Positions 30,636 through 39,778 of a DNA stretch of 64,000 nucleotides are shown here, piece by piece; within the stretch, counting starts at the first letter, position 1; the number at the start of each line of letters is the position of its first letter. This DNA is from Janthinobacterium sp. TND4EL3. Lineage in GTDB: Bacteria; Pseudomonadota; Gammaproteobacteria; Burkholderiales; Burkholderiaceae_D. The stretch is from positions 1-64,000 of the forward strand of contig NZ_FTMV01000011.1 in assembly GCF_900156175.1 (NCBI RefSeq), given 5' to 3'. A program made the translations under genes and the position numbers. Below the pieces are notes generated by a model, which searched no databases, was not told the origin of the DNA, and worked only from the letters and a program-made list of their open reading frames with translations.

Positions 30636-30982
30636 ACGCCGGCGTCCGGCGCCGCATCGAGCAGCGCCAGCAGGGCTTGCGGCGCAATCTTCCACGGCTC
30701 GCGCTGCTCGGGGTCCACCTCGCACCAGCGGTCCTGCGCGCCGATCTTGAGTATGGTCAGGGGAATGGCCTTGCTGTCAAAGAAGGCCAGCATGCGGCGG
30801 ATCAAACGGCTCACCTTGGCGTGGTCTTCCTGGTACAAAGAACAGGTATAGAAGCAGCCCTTCTCTCCCATGCGCAATTTCCTGGCCGCGCCGACACGCG
30901 ACTGGAGCACGTACTTGTGCAGGAACTCGGTCACGACCTCATCGTCAACGGGAATACTGCAGGAAATGGTGATCTTGGCCAT
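30614..30982 (-). CDS. Conserved hypothetical protein
   Basis: A 122-residue soluble protein without signal peptide or membrane segment. It begins MAKITISCSIPVDDEVV and has a mixed alpha/beta composition with three cysteines. No family is recognised. It converges on the diguanylate cyclase, with 22 bases of 3' overlap, and is divergent from the next secreted protein. Codon use resembles the neighbours, so it is probably real. Confidence 0.55.
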   Translation of the reverse strand: MAKITISCSIPVDDEVVTEFLHKYVLQSRVGAARKLRMGEKGCFYTCSLYQEDHAKVSRLIRRMLAFFDSKAIPLTILKIGAQDRWCEVDPEQREPWKIAPQALLALLDAAPDAGVQAALST

Positions 30983-31081
30983 GGCAAGCGGGACAGTGAT
31001 TCAATAGACGAGCTTAGCAGAAAGCATTTCATTCCTGAAATGCTAAGATCGCCCCGCGCGCATGCCGGCGCCCGGACCGGC

Positions 31082-32098
31082 ATGGCGTCTCGACCAGGAT
31101 TGCCATTGAACCTACGCCGCATTTTCCCCCTGCTGTCGCTGTGCGCGGCCCTGGGCACGTCACCGTTTGCGCTGGCGCAAGCGGCCGAAGACGCCGCCTT
31201 CGTGGCCGCCACCGTGCCCGTGGCCGTGCCGTCGCCGCCGCTCAGCCTGAACGAGCATCCGCAAATCCGCGCCGACGTCTTCAGGCTGCTCGGCTATGCG
31301 CGTGGCGACTATACGCAGGGCGATACCCTGATTGCGCTCCAGGTACTCGACAGCATGCGTTCGCTGGAGCACATCCGGCGCACCATGCTGCCCGACGGGC
31401 GTTCCGTGCTGGCCTCCATCAACCCCGGCACGCACGGTGCGCAGCGCGCCGCCATGCTGTTCGACCCGCAACGCAAGCTGTTGGCGCTGGCCCTCGTCAA
31501 CGGCCATTGCCAACACGACATTGGCGATGCCGTGCCCGCCTGCCTGCCGTCCACGCACGCCGTACTGACGGTGTTCTTACCGCCGGGCACGGAGGACGAG
31601 ATGGCCGCGCCGCTGCTCGTGTGGGCGCGGCAACTGCCGCCCATGCTGGCGCAGGCGGCGCCGGAACAGCGGCAAAGCATTGCTGTGGTGGAATACATCA
31701 CCACGCGTCCGGGCCAGCCCGGCTGGGAACCGCGCAACCTGCCGCCCGGCTTTCCCCCCAGCTTGCTGCACCTGCTGCTGCCGGCCGCGGAACTGACGGG
31801 CAGCACCAGCGGCGGCAAGCTCATCGCAGCGGCCGGCACGGCCGGCATGCCCACGGAAACGGCCGAGGCCGGCGACGCGCCCCTGCCCGACACTTCCGTC
31901 TCCCTGCGCAGCCATGCCGATTTCCACTGGGTGCTCAATACCTACGCCAGGCTGGCCAAGGGCGCGCAAGTGCAGGGCCATGACGACAAGGTCGTGTTCA
32001 CCGGCAACGACGCGAGCGGCCGCTACACGGTGACCCTGCGCGAGCCGGGCACGAAAGATAGCGTGCTCATCACCGTAGCCAGCTGGCGCACAAAATAA
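31082..32098 (+). CDS. Secreted hypothetical protein
   Basis: A predicted periplasmic protein of about 338 residues with an N-terminal signal peptide (LRRIFPLLSLCAALG, cleavage near ALAQA). The mature part is Ala/Pro-rich with two cysteines (GHCQHD and PACLP) that could pair. A better signal peptide start is a TTG at 31106, with AGGA six bases before it, so the true start may be eight codons later than given. No known domain is recognised. It stands alone upstream of the AI-2E family gene. Confidence 0.65.
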   Translation: MASRPGLPLNLRRIFPLLSLCAALGTSPFALAQAAEDAAFVAATVPVAVPSPPLSLNEHPQIRADVFRLLGYARGDYTQGDTLIALQVLDSMRSLEHIRRTMLPDGRSVLASINPGTHGAQRAAMLFDPQRKLLALALVNGHCQHDIGDAVPACLPSTHAVLTVFLPPGTEDEMAAPLLVWARQLPPMLAQAAPEQRQSIAVVEYITTRPGQPGWEPRNLPPGFPPSLLHLLLPAAELTGSTSGGKLIAAAGTAGMPTETAEAGDAPLPDTSVSLRSHADFHWVLNTYARLAKGAQVQGHDDKVVFTGNDASGRYTVTLREPGTKDSVLITVASWRTK

Positions 32099-32259
32099 GG
32101 AAGGCGAACAGGGAAAGCATTGCCATTACGCATAAGAACATGGCATTTTGGCATTTTGCGGTATGATTTCCGGTCGTGCGGCGCTGCCCGGTCCCTGCCT
32201 TGCCCACCCCGCCCTTCAAGCCAGCCACGCTTGCGTAGCATCCTGCCCTAAGGAGTCAT

Positions 32260-33411
32260 ATGTTCGGTTTTAACTTGCGCGTTGCCAAGATGGTGTGGAC
32301 GGCTTTCCTGATCGTCTTCCTGCTCTTTCTCACCTATAAGGTCTCGTCGACCCTGATCGTGGTGGTGTTTGCCGTGTTCTTCAGCTACCTCGTGTATCCG
32401 CTGATCGGGCTGCTGGAGCGCCATGGCCCGAAGCGCCTGCCGCGCACGGCCAATATCGGCATCGTCTTCCTCGTGGTGATCTTGCTGGTGGCGGTGCTGA
32501 GCTCCATCTTCGGGGCGCGCATCGAGGAAGAGGCGATCAAGCTCAGCGATCAGTTGCCGACCCTGCTCAAGGGCAACAATTTTGCCGAACGCATCCCATT
32601 GCCGGAGTTCATGGAACCCTTGCGCGCGCGCCTGCTGTCGTTCTTGCAGACGCAGCTGAGCAGCGGTACGGGACAAGCCATGCCGCTGGCGAAGGAACTG
32701 GGCCTGACCGTCATGCATGCGGCCAGCAACCTGATCTATCTGGTACTGGTGCCCGTGCTGAGCTTTTTGCTGATCAAGGAAGGCCCGGACATGCGCGACG
32801 GCTTGCTGTCCCTGCTGAACCGCCCGAACAAGAAACTCTGGGGCGCCATCATCGACGACCTCGACATCCTGCTGTCGCGCTATGTGCGCGCCCTGCTGCT
32901 GCTGTCGATCGCCACCTTCATCTCTTACAGCATCGCGTTTTCCCTGATGGGCGTGCCGTACAGCCTGCTGCTGGCCGGCGCCGCCGCCTTGCTGGAATTC
33001 ATCCCGTTTGCCGGCCCGCTGGCGGCCGCCGTCATCGCCGTGGTCGTGGCCGGTTTCAGCGGCTTCGAGCACGTATTCTGGCTGATCGGCTTCATCGCCG
33101 CCTACCGTCTGTTCCAGGATTACGTGGTCAATCCGTATTTGATGAGCGAGGGGGTGGAAGTGAGCCCGCTGATGGTGATCGTCGGATTGCTGGCCGGTGA
33201 CCAGCTGGGCGGCGTGGTCGGCATCTTCCTGTCCGTCCCCGTGATGGCGGCCATCAAGATCGTCTTCGTGCGCGCGCGGGCGGCCTTGCAGGCGCGCCAC
33301 GATGCACTGGAGAAAGCCGAACAGGCGGCAGAGGAAGCGCGCGCCCAGGCCCTGGCCGAGGCGGCGCTATTGCAGGAACAGGGCAGCAAGGTGGCCCTGG
33401 AAGCTCGCTAG
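32260..33411 (+). CDS. AI-2E family transporter (PerM/TqsA-like)
   Basis: A 383-residue polytopic membrane protein with about eight helices. Family features include the N-terminal pair of helices with VVFAVFFSYLVYPL and the later GVPYSLLLAGAAALLEFIPFAGP and YVVNPYLMSEGVEVSP. Relatives export autoinducer-2 (TqsA) or act as Na+(Li+)/H+ antiporters, so substrate is uncertain. The C-terminal ~40 residues are an Ala/Glu-rich cytoplasmic helix. An AAGGAG site (32249-32254) precedes the ATG. The stop is 1 base from the converging chemoreceptor stop. Confidence 0.87.
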   Translation: MFGFNLRVAKMVWTAFLIVFLLFLTYKVSSTLIVVVFAVFFSYLVYPLIGLLERHGPKRLPRTANIGIVFLVVILLVAVLSSIFGARIEEEAIKLSDQLPTLLKGNNFAERIPLPEFMEPLRARLLSFLQTQLSSGTGQAMPLAKELGLTVMHAASNLIYLVLVPVLSFLLIKEGPDMRDGLLSLLNRPNKKLWGAIIDDLDILLSRYVRALLLLSIATFISYSIAFSLMGVPYSLLLAGAAALLEFIPFAGPLAAAVIAVVVAGFSGFEHVFWLIGFIAAYRLFQDYVVNPYLMSEGVEVSPLMVIVGLLAGDQLGGVVGIFLSVPVMAAIKIVFVRARAALQARHDALEKAEQAAEEARAQALAEAALLQEQGSKVALEAR

Positions 33412-33412
33412 C

Positions 33413-35143
33413 TTAGAACTCTTCCCATTCGCCGCTGCTGTCAGCCATCGGCTTGGCAGTGCGCGGCTGGCTCGGGGTGGTGGCCGAGGCAGTACGGCTT
33501 GGCGCCAGGTGCAGGGCCGGGCGTTTCAAGGCCGTGCTGGCGGCGGCCACGACAGGCTTGCGCAAGGCGGGCTTGGCCGCTGCCGGGCCGCTGTGGGCGG
33601 CGTCGAGTTTAAAGATGCTGACCATCTCGGCCAGCGCCGCCGCCTGTTCCTGCATCGATTCCGACGCGGCGGCCGCTTCTTCCACCAGCGCCGCATTCTG
33701 TTGCGTCACGGTATCCATTTCCGCCACGGCCTGGTTGATCTGGCCGATGCCCAGTTCCTGCTCGCGGCCGGCAGCGCTGATTTCGCCCATGATATCCGTC
33801 ACGCGGCGGATGCTGGAGACGATTTCGTCCATCGTCGTACCCGTCTGGCTGACCAGTTCGCTGCCTGCGCCCACGTTCCGCACCGACGCTTCGATCAGCA
33901 TCTTGATGTCCTTGGCGGCGGAAGCCGAGCGGTGCGCCAGGTTGCGCACTTCCGTGGCGACGACGGCAAAGCCGCGCCCCTGTTCACCGGCGCGTGCCGC
34001 TTCCACGGCCGCATTCAGGGCCAGGATATTCGTCTGGAAGGCGATGCCATCGATCACGCCGATGATGTCGGCGATCTTTTTCGACGATTCGCTGATGGAA
34101 CCCATGGTATCGACCACTTGCGCCACCAGGGCGCCGCCTTTGACCGCCACGTCCGAGGCGGAAACGGCCAGCTGGTTGGCCTGGCGCGCATTGTCGGAAT
34201 TCTGCTTGACGGTCGAGGTCAGCTCTTCCAGCGACGAGGCCGTTTCTTCCAGGCTCGACGCTTGCTGTTCCGTGCGGCTCGACAAATCCAGGTTGCCCGA
34301 GGCGATTTCATTGCTGGCCGTGGCGATGGCGCCGCTGCCGTCGCGCACGCCACGCACGGTGTTCGACAGGCGTTCCTGCATCTGTTTCAGGCCGCCCAGC
34401 AGGGCGCCCATCTCGTCCTGGCGCGTGATGATGATGTCATTGGCCAGGTTGCCGTCGGAAATGGCGCCGAAATGGCGCAAGGCCTGGTCCAGCGGACCGA
34501 AGATGGCGCGCAGCAGCAGGAAGCTGGAAATAATCGTCAGCAAGGCGCCTGCCACCATGCCGGCGATGGCCATGGCCACCTGGGTGTGATAGTTGGACTG
34601 GCTCTCCGCATACATCCTGGCAGCCGAGCTGACCTGGTATTGCGTCAGGGTTTCTGCCGCCTGGTCCAGGGTACGGTAGAGCGCGGACAGCCCCTTCATC
34701 ATCAGCTTGTCCGCCTGCTCGATATTGTTTTCGCGCAAAGCCTTGCTCATGGCCAGCATGCCATTGTTGATATAGTCGTTGCGCTTCTTGTCCATATCGT
34801 CGGACAGGCCTTTTTCTTCCGCGCTTTGCGGCAGGGCCAGGTACACCTTCCAGGCCTTGTTGGACGTTTCCAGGAATTGCTCGGCGCGGGCCAGCGTATC
34901 CTTGGCGTCGGCCGCTTCGGGGTGCACCATCACGCGGTCCATCGTGAAGCGGGCACGGCCCAGGGCGATTTGCGATTCGCCGATCGCCTGCGTCGACGCC
35001 AGCTGGTTGCTGTAGACCTCGTTGAGGTTGTTGTTGGCCGATTTCAGGCTGATGATACTCATGACGCCCAGCAAGGCGATCAGCACGCCCAGCACGCTCA
35101 TGGTGGCGATCAGGCGCATTTTTATTGTTATATTCGACAGCAT
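33413..35143 (-). CDS. Methyl-accepting chemotaxis protein (4HB sensor, EWEEF tail)
   Basis: A 576-residue chemoreceptor. A membrane helix (~10-30), periplasmic four-helix-bundle ligand domain (~31-190), second helix and HAMP domain precede the long signalling coiled coil. The hairpin tip is the highly conserved [20 protein letters not shown] region. The C-terminus ends GEWEEF, resembling the NWETF tether that recruits CheR/CheB. Ligand unknown. No other che gene is near. Its 383-base upstream region contains repeated ATACAGG sites. Confidence 0.93.
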   Translation of the reverse strand: MLSNITIKMRLIATMSVLGVLIALLGVMSIISLKSANNNLNEVYSNQLASTQAIGESQIALGRARFTMDRVMVHPEAADAKDTLARAEQFLETSNKAWKVYLALPQSAEEKGLSDDMDKKRNDYINNGMLAMSKALRENNIEQADKLMMKGLSALYRTLDQAAETLTQYQVSSAARMYAESQSNYHTQVAMAIAGMVAGALLTIISSFLLLRAIFGPLDQALRHFGAISDGNLANDIIITRQDEMGALLGGLKQMQERLSNTVRGVRDGSGAIATASNEIASGNLDLSSRTEQQASSLEETASSLEELTSTVKQNSDNARQANQLAVSASDVAVKGGALVAQVVDTMGSISESSKKIADIIGVIDGIAFQTNILALNAAVEAARAGEQGRGFAVVATEVRNLAHRSASAAKDIKMLIEASVRNVGAGSELVSQTGTTMDEIVSSIRRVTDIMGEISAAGREQELGIGQINQAVAEMDTVTQQNAALVEEAAAASESMQEQAAALAEMVSIFKLDAAHSGPAAAKPALRKPVVAAASTALKRPALHLAPSRTASATTPSQPRTAKPMADSSGEWEEF

Positions 35144-35525
35144 GCAGTTTTCCTTGGTAAGGGCGCGACCGTGCCACCGCCTGCCGGGTGGGGTAGCGGC
35201 AAACGCCAGATGGGCGGATCACGTGAATTGTTCAGGGCAGGTCGATACGGCGTGTGCGGCGGCAGGGGGGAAGGCGGCCCGCGCATATCGTCAGGAGTGA
35301 AATACAGGGCAACAGGGTTGAGGTTTCCTGTATTTTTAATTTCCTGGCTGGAAGATACAGGGAAAGATTACCAGTAGCAACATCCAACAGGAATTTTCAC
35401 ACTTTGTAACAAGCGGATGATGTTTTTTGCGCAGAACTGGCATTCCGCTGACGTGCGCGGTCGCGTGGGAATGCCATTTATGCTAGTCAACTAGTTAATA
35501 CATGGTTGCGCCGATGCATGGCCAT
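35144..35525. promoter_or_regulatory. Non-coding region upstream of chemoreceptor with repeated half-sites
   Basis: No gene is seen in these 382 bases between the 5' end of the chemoreceptor and the 3' end of the EamA gene. Three ATACAGG-type half-sites occur: ATACAGGG at 35302-35309, CCTGTAT at 35327-35333 and ATACAGGG at 35355-35362; the last two form an inverted repeat. Further right, TGGCATTCC (35438-35446) pairs with GGAATGCCA (35468-35476). They may be operators for the chemoreceptor gene; no factor can be named. Confidence 0.4.
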
Positions 35526-36440
35526 TCAGGCAAGACCGGACACCCCAGCACGCCGGCCAAATAGCGGCCGCTGCACCGTCTGCGCCAGCAGCACGCCCAG
35601 CAGCGAGATGCCGCCGCCGACCAGGTGATAGAGATGCATGCTTTCATGCAGCCAGATGATGGCCAGCAAGGCCGTCAGCAGCGGCAGCAGGTTGACGTAG
35701 ATGCTGCAGCGGTTCGGCCCCAGCAATTTCACGCCTTCGATCCACAGGTAGGACAGCACGATGGACGAGCCGATGCCCGCATAGCCGATCAGGGGCAAGG
35801 TGGTGGCATCGAGCCTGGCGCTGCCGGGCGGCAGCAGCAGGAAAAACGGCAGCATGCAGGCCAGGGCCGCCAGCGCCTGGCAATAAATGGCTTGCCAGGC
35901 GGGAATGGATAAACGCCAGCGGCGCAGCAGCACGCCGTACAAGGCAAAGCTCAGGCAGGCCAGCAGCATCAGCGCATCGCCCGCATGCACGCCCTGCTGC
36001 AGCAAGGCCAGCACGTCGCCGCGCCCCACCAGGTACAGCAAGCCGCCGAACGACAGCACGCCGCCGGCCGCCATGCCCACCGTCAGGCGCTCGCCCAGCA
36101 GCAGCACGCTGAGCAGGGCCGTCATCAAGGGCGCCAGCGCCGTGACGATGGCCATGTTCGTCGCCGTCGTCGATTCGGCGGCGCGGTAGGACAGGCTCTG
36201 GAACAGCGCCATCGACATCAGGCCGCACAGGGCCAGCTGCCACCACTGGCGGCGCAGCGCATGGCGGTTGCGCCACAGGGGGCGGGCGATAAACGGCGTC
36301 ATCACCAGCAAGACCAGCACCAGCCGATAAAACGTGATGGCCGTGGGGGCGATGCTGGACGCGGCCAGCTTCGAGACGACGACGTTGCCGGCCCACAGCA
36401 GCATGGCGAGAAACGGATACAGATAGGCGCGCACAGGCAT
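35526..36440 (-). CDS. EamA/DMT-family transporter (RhaT/YdcZ type)
   Basis: A 304-residue inner-membrane exporter with ten predicted helices in two EamA repeats (first repeat AMLLWAGNVVVSKLA, second LYGVLLRRWRLSIPAWQ). Drug/metabolite transporters of this kind export amino acids, metabolites or drugs. The ATG at 36440 begins a good first helix; the longer frame would overlap the divergent AraC gene. It probably forms a regulator-transporter pair with that gene. Confidence 0.87.
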   Translation of the reverse strand: MPVRAYLYPFLAMLLWAGNVVVSKLAASSIAPTAITFYRLVLVLLVMTPFIARPLWRNRHALRRQWWQLALCGLMSMALFQSLSYRAAESTTATNMAIVTALAPLMTALLSVLLLGERLTVGMAAGGVLSFGGLLYLVGRGDVLALLQQGVHAGDALMLLACLSFALYGVLLRRWRLSIPAWQAIYCQALAALACMLPFFLLLPPGSARLDATTLPLIGYAGIGSSIVLSYLWIEGVKLLGPNRCSIYVNLLPLLTALLAIIWLHESMHLYHLVGGGISLLGVLLAQTVQRPLFGRRAGVSGLA

Positions 36441-36507
36441 GTATAGCTCCAGGAATAGTTGCGGGGAACCATCATGCCGCAGGCACAACGCGCCTTCTCG
36501 CGCTAAA

Positions 36508-37329
36508 ATGTCCCTACCTGTCGCAAAACTGACCATATTGATGGATTGCACCTCGCCCGCCTTTCAGGAATTGCTGCCCGTCACGGCACGCGCCATGGCG
36601 CTGGCCGTCGACTATGCGCATGGCCACGTGATTTCCGTGCACCGCCACACGCATGCGCAATTGCTGTACGCCATCGAGGGCGTCATGACCATCGAGGCGC
36701 AGGGCGGGCGCTGGGTGGTGCCGCCCACGCGCGGCGTGTGGCTGCAGCCCGGCATCGCGCACCAGGTGCGCATGAGCGGCGCCGTCAAGATGCGCACGGT
36801 GTTCGTCAACTGCGCCAATTCTCCATTGCTGCCTGGCCACAGCTGCGTGCTCGACATCAGCCCCCTGCTGCGGCAGTTGATCGTGGCGGCCGTCGACATC
36901 GCGCCCGATTTCGCGGAAGGCAGCCGCGACTGGCATCTGCTGCAATTGCTGTTGCACGAACTGAGCAGCCTGCCCGTGCTGCCCCTGTACCTGCCGTTAC
37001 CCGTGGATGCGCGCCTGCGCGGCATCTGTGCGCGCCTGATGGAACAGCCGGGCGAACAGCTGACGGTGGCGCACTGGGCGCGGGAACTGGCGATTACCGA
37101 GCGCAGCCTGCACCGCTTGTTCCAGAAGCAGACGGGCATGCGCTTCGGCCAGTGGCGCCAGCAGGCGCGCCTGCTGCGGGCGCTGGAGCAGCTGGCGCGC
37201 GGCGGCAAGGTCATCGACGTGGCCATGGACAATGGCTACACGAGCCAGAGCGCGTTTAGCGCCATGTTCAAAAAACATTTCGGCACGACGCCGACGGCGT
37301 TTTACCAGGCAAAAGTCATCGCCGCGTAA
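36508..37329 (+). CDS. AraC family transcriptional regulator (cupin sensor)
   Basis: A regulator of about 273 residues. An N-terminal cupin-like domain (HRHTHAQLLYAIEGVMTIEAQ, VPPTRGVWLQPG) precedes a C-terminal double helix-turn-helix with LAITERSLHRLFQKQTGMRFGQWR and GYTSQSAFSAMFKKHFG. The start could be 36508 or the ATG at 36541. It is divergent from the EamA exporter and likely regulates it. A paralogue with the same layout is at 55538. Confidence 0.87.
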   Translation: MSLPVAKLTILMDCTSPAFQELLPVTARAMALAVDYAHGHVISVHRHTHAQLLYAIEGVMTIEAQGGRWVVPPTRGVWLQPGIAHQVRMSGAVKMRTVFVNCANSPLLPGHSCVLDISPLLRQLIVAAVDIAPDFAEGSRDWHLLQLLLHELSSLPVLPLYLPLPVDARLRGICARLMEQPGEQLTVAHWARELAITERSLHRLFQKQTGMRFGQWRQQARLLRALEQLARGGKVIDVAMDNGYTSQSAFSAMFKKHFGTTPTAFYQAKVIAA

Positions 37330-37446
37330 AAAAAATGCTGCTATGCATCAATAATCATGGGCGAGAGTCGCCGCTCTTGTTATCATCGCAAGCCTTATCG
37401 CACCGCGCCCATCCTGGCAGCGGTGTTGACCTTTTCTCTCACCACC

Positions 37447-38046
37447 ATGACACAGAATTTCTTCCAGACATTTATCCTGCTCCTGCTCGTTACCGACCCG
37501 TTCGGCAACGTTTCCCTGTTCGTCAACGCGCTGAAACGGGTACCGATCGAGCGGCGCTGGAAAGTCGTGGTGCGTGAATGCCTGATCGCCTTCGGCATCT
37601 TGCTGCTGTTTATGTTCTTCGGCCGCCATTTCCTGAATGCCCTGCAATTGTCGGAAGTGGCGCTGCGCATCGGCGGCGGCGTGATCCTGTTCCTGATTGC
37701 CATGCGCATGGTGTTTCCACAACCCAACGCCGGCAATAGCGACCATGAAATGGGCGGCGAGCCGTTCATCGTGCCGCTGGCCATCCCCGCACTGGCCGGC
37801 CCGTCGGCGCTGGCCACCGTGCTGCTGTTTTCCTCGCATGAAGTCGATGAAGTGATCGCCCATGTGGCGGGCTTGACGGCCGTGGCCGTCGTCTGGCTGG
37901 CCGTCTTCCTGTGCGCCGAACGCCTGCAGCGGGCGCTCGGTCCAAGGGTCATGACGGCGTTCGAACGCCTGATGGGCCTGATCCTGACGGCGATGGCCAT
38001 TGAAATGCTGCTGGCCGGCATACGCGCGTTCCTGAAGTCCGTTTAA
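37447..38046 (+). CDS. MarC family integral membrane protein
   Basis: A 199-residue protein with six membrane helices. It carries MarC features: LLVTDPFGNVSLFVNAL, GGGVILFLIAMRMVFP and the central PLAIPALAGPSALATVLL. Once thought to give multiple antibiotic resistance, MarC proteins have no established substrate. The ATG at 37447 starts at the conserved N-terminus; a longer in-frame extension lacks family similarity. The next gene follows 31 bases later. Confidence 0.88.
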   Translation: MTQNFFQTFILLLLVTDPFGNVSLFVNALKRVPIERRWKVVVRECLIAFGILLLFMFFGRHFLNALQLSEVALRIGGGVILFLIAMRMVFPQPNAGNSDHEMGGEPFIVPLAIPALAGPSALATVLLFSSHEVDEVIAHVAGLTAVAVVWLAVFLCAERLQRALGPRVMTAFERLMGLILTAMAIEMLLAGIRAFLKSV

Positions 38047-38077
38047 TATTGTCATTCATCTACTGAAGGAGTCCAGC

Positions 38078-38623
38078 ATGAGCCGTTGCGCCCACATTTG
38101 CCTGATGGCCGACTACAATCAGTGGATGAATGCCAAGGTCTACGCGGCGGCGGCCAGGCTGCCGCCCGGCGAGCTGCAGCGCGAGCGGGGCGCCTTTTTC
38201 GGCTCCCTGCTCGCCACCCTGAACCACGTGATGGTGGGCGACACCTTGTGGCTGCAGCGCTACGCGCAACACCCGGCCGGTTTCCCCCTGCTCGACCCCA
38301 TCCGCGCCATCACGCCGCCCGCGTCGCTGACGCAGCCGCTGTTCGCGGCCGACGATTTTGCCGCCATGCAGGCGCACCGGCAATGGCTGGACCAGCTCAT
38401 CATCGACTGGGCCGCCTCCATCCGCGAAGAAGACCTCGACCATCTGCTCGACTACCGCAACAGCAAGGGACCGAACCGGCGCGAGTTCTTCAGCCTGCTC
38501 ATGCATTTCTTCAACCACCAGACGCACCACCGGGGCCAGGCCAGCACCTTGCTGTCGCAGGCGGGCGTGGACATCGGCGACACGGATCTACTGTTTCGCA
38601 TCCCCAACCATATCGAGGACTGA
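38078..38623 (+). CDS. DinB family protein
   Basis: A 181-residue four-helix-bundle protein of the DinB/YfiT superfamily. Putative metal ligands are His in LLATLNHVMVGD and the H-x3-H pair in FFNHQTHHRGQ. Some relatives are thiol transferases for bacillithiol or mycothiol; most have unknown roles. An AAGGAG site precedes the ATG. The 3' end overlaps the converging MFS gene by 36 bases. Confidence 0.88.
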   Translation: MSRCAHICLMADYNQWMNAKVYAAAARLPPGELQRERGAFFGSLLATLNHVMVGDTLWLQRYAQHPAGFPLLDPIRAITPPASLTQPLFAADDFAAMQAHRQWLDQLIIDWAASIREEDLDHLLDYRNSKGPNRREFFSLLMHFFNHQTHHRGQASTLLSQAGVDIGDTDLLFRIPNHIED

Positions 38624-39778
38624 GGGCAGGCGGTACAGCCACGCTTTCACGGCAATCGCCACCAGCGCCAGCGCCCCCAGCAGCGCGCCGCAAGCCAGCG
38701 CCCCCGGCATGCCATAGGACTCGATGGCCATGCCGCCCGCCAGCGCGCCCAGCGTCACGCCCAGGTTGATGGCGGCGATATACACGCCGATGGCAAACGC
38801 GGGCGCCTCGCGCGCTTCGCTGCTGAGCCACACTTGCGTGACGATCAGCCCGCTCGTATGCGCCGCGCCCCAGAACAGCAGCAAGACGGCCAGCGCGGCC
38901 CAGCCGATGCCGTCGCCCGCATATTCATACAGCAGCCAGTACGCCAGCCCCAGCAAGATCGGCTGCAGCAGCACCGTGCGCAGCACGTGCGTGCCCAGCT
39001 GCCGGCCCGCGAACAGATTGCCGGCCACGCCACCGATACCAAACACCACCAGCGCCAGCCCCGTCTGGCGCGCCGACAAGCCCGCTACCTGCTGCAGATA
39101 GGCGGCCGCATACGCATACACGGCAAACATGGCGGCAAACACCAGCACGGCGGCGGCGATGGTGAACCACAAGGCCGGTTTGCGCAGCACGGCCAATTGA
39201 CGGCCATACGCCAGCGGCGCCTCGCGCGGCGTGTCGGGCAGGAACAGGTACAAGCCCAGCGCCGCCAGCGCATTGACGAGGGCGCAGGCAAGGAACGACG
39301 CCTCGTAGCCAACTTGCGCGGCGATCCACGTGGTCATCGGGATGCCCAGCACCATGCCCATGCTGGTGCCCGTGAACGCATGCGCGCCCGCCCGCGCCGC
39401 CTGCTGGGGCGGATACAGGGCGGCGGCCGCCACCATGGCCAGCGAGAAATACACGGGGTGGAACAGGGCCGGCACGATGCGCAGCGCCAGCAGCAGCCCG
39501 AAGCGCGGCGCATACGCCGAGGCCACGCTGGCCAGCGCGAACACGAGCAGGGAGACGATCAGCACGGGTTTGCGGCGCCAGCGCGTGGCCAGCAGCACGA
39601 GCAAGGGGCCGCCCACGGCGATCACGAGGGCGAACAGGCTCACCAGCGAGCCCGCCTGCGCGGCCGTCACGCCATGGCGCTGCATGATCATCGGCAAGAT
39701 GCCGACCACGCCAAACTCGATGCAATACACGCCGAACAGGCCCAGCGCGAGAAAGACGATGGGGTGAGGGCGCGTCAT
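38588..39778 (-). CDS. MFS transporter (drug:H+ antiporter, 12 helices)
   Basis: A 396-residue major facilitator with twelve predicted helices. Motif A-like basic loop RWRRKP lies between helices 2 and 3, and MVLGIPMTTWIA lies in helix 5 as in DHA1-type exporters (AraJ/YdhP group). The ATG at 39778 is chosen because it overlaps the stop of the upstream serine hydrolase by 4 bases, giving a coupled pair. A divergent LysR gene probably regulates both. Substrate unknown. Confidence 0.87.
   Translation of the reverse strand: MTRPHPIVFLALGLFGVYCIEFGVVGILPMIMQRHGVTAAQAGSLVSLFALVIAVGGPLLVLLATRWRRKPVLIVSLLVFALASVASAYAPRFGLLLALRIVPALFHPVYFSLAMVAAAALYPPQQAARAGAHAFTGTSMGMVLGIPMTTWIAAQVGYEASFLACALVNALAALGLYLFLPDTPREAPLAYGRQLAVLRKPALWFTIAAAVLVFAAMFAVYAYAAAYLQQVAGLSARQTGLALVVFGIGGVAGNLFAGRQLGTHVLRTVLLQPILLGLAYWLLYEYAGDGIGWAALAVLLLFWGAAHTSGLIVTQVWLSSEAREAPAFAIGVYIAAINLGVTLGALAGGMAIESYGMPGALACGALLGALALVAIAVKAWLYRLPSVLDMVGDAKQ

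Noticed and set aside
33302-35377. 691-residue open frame antisense to the chemoreceptor
   Set aside because: Shadow of a clear methyl-accepting protein.
35438-35476. TGGCATTCC/GGAATGCCA palindrome as terminator of the EamA gene
   Set aside because: The 21-base loop and lack of a T-run on either strand make termination unlikely; kept as a possible operator.
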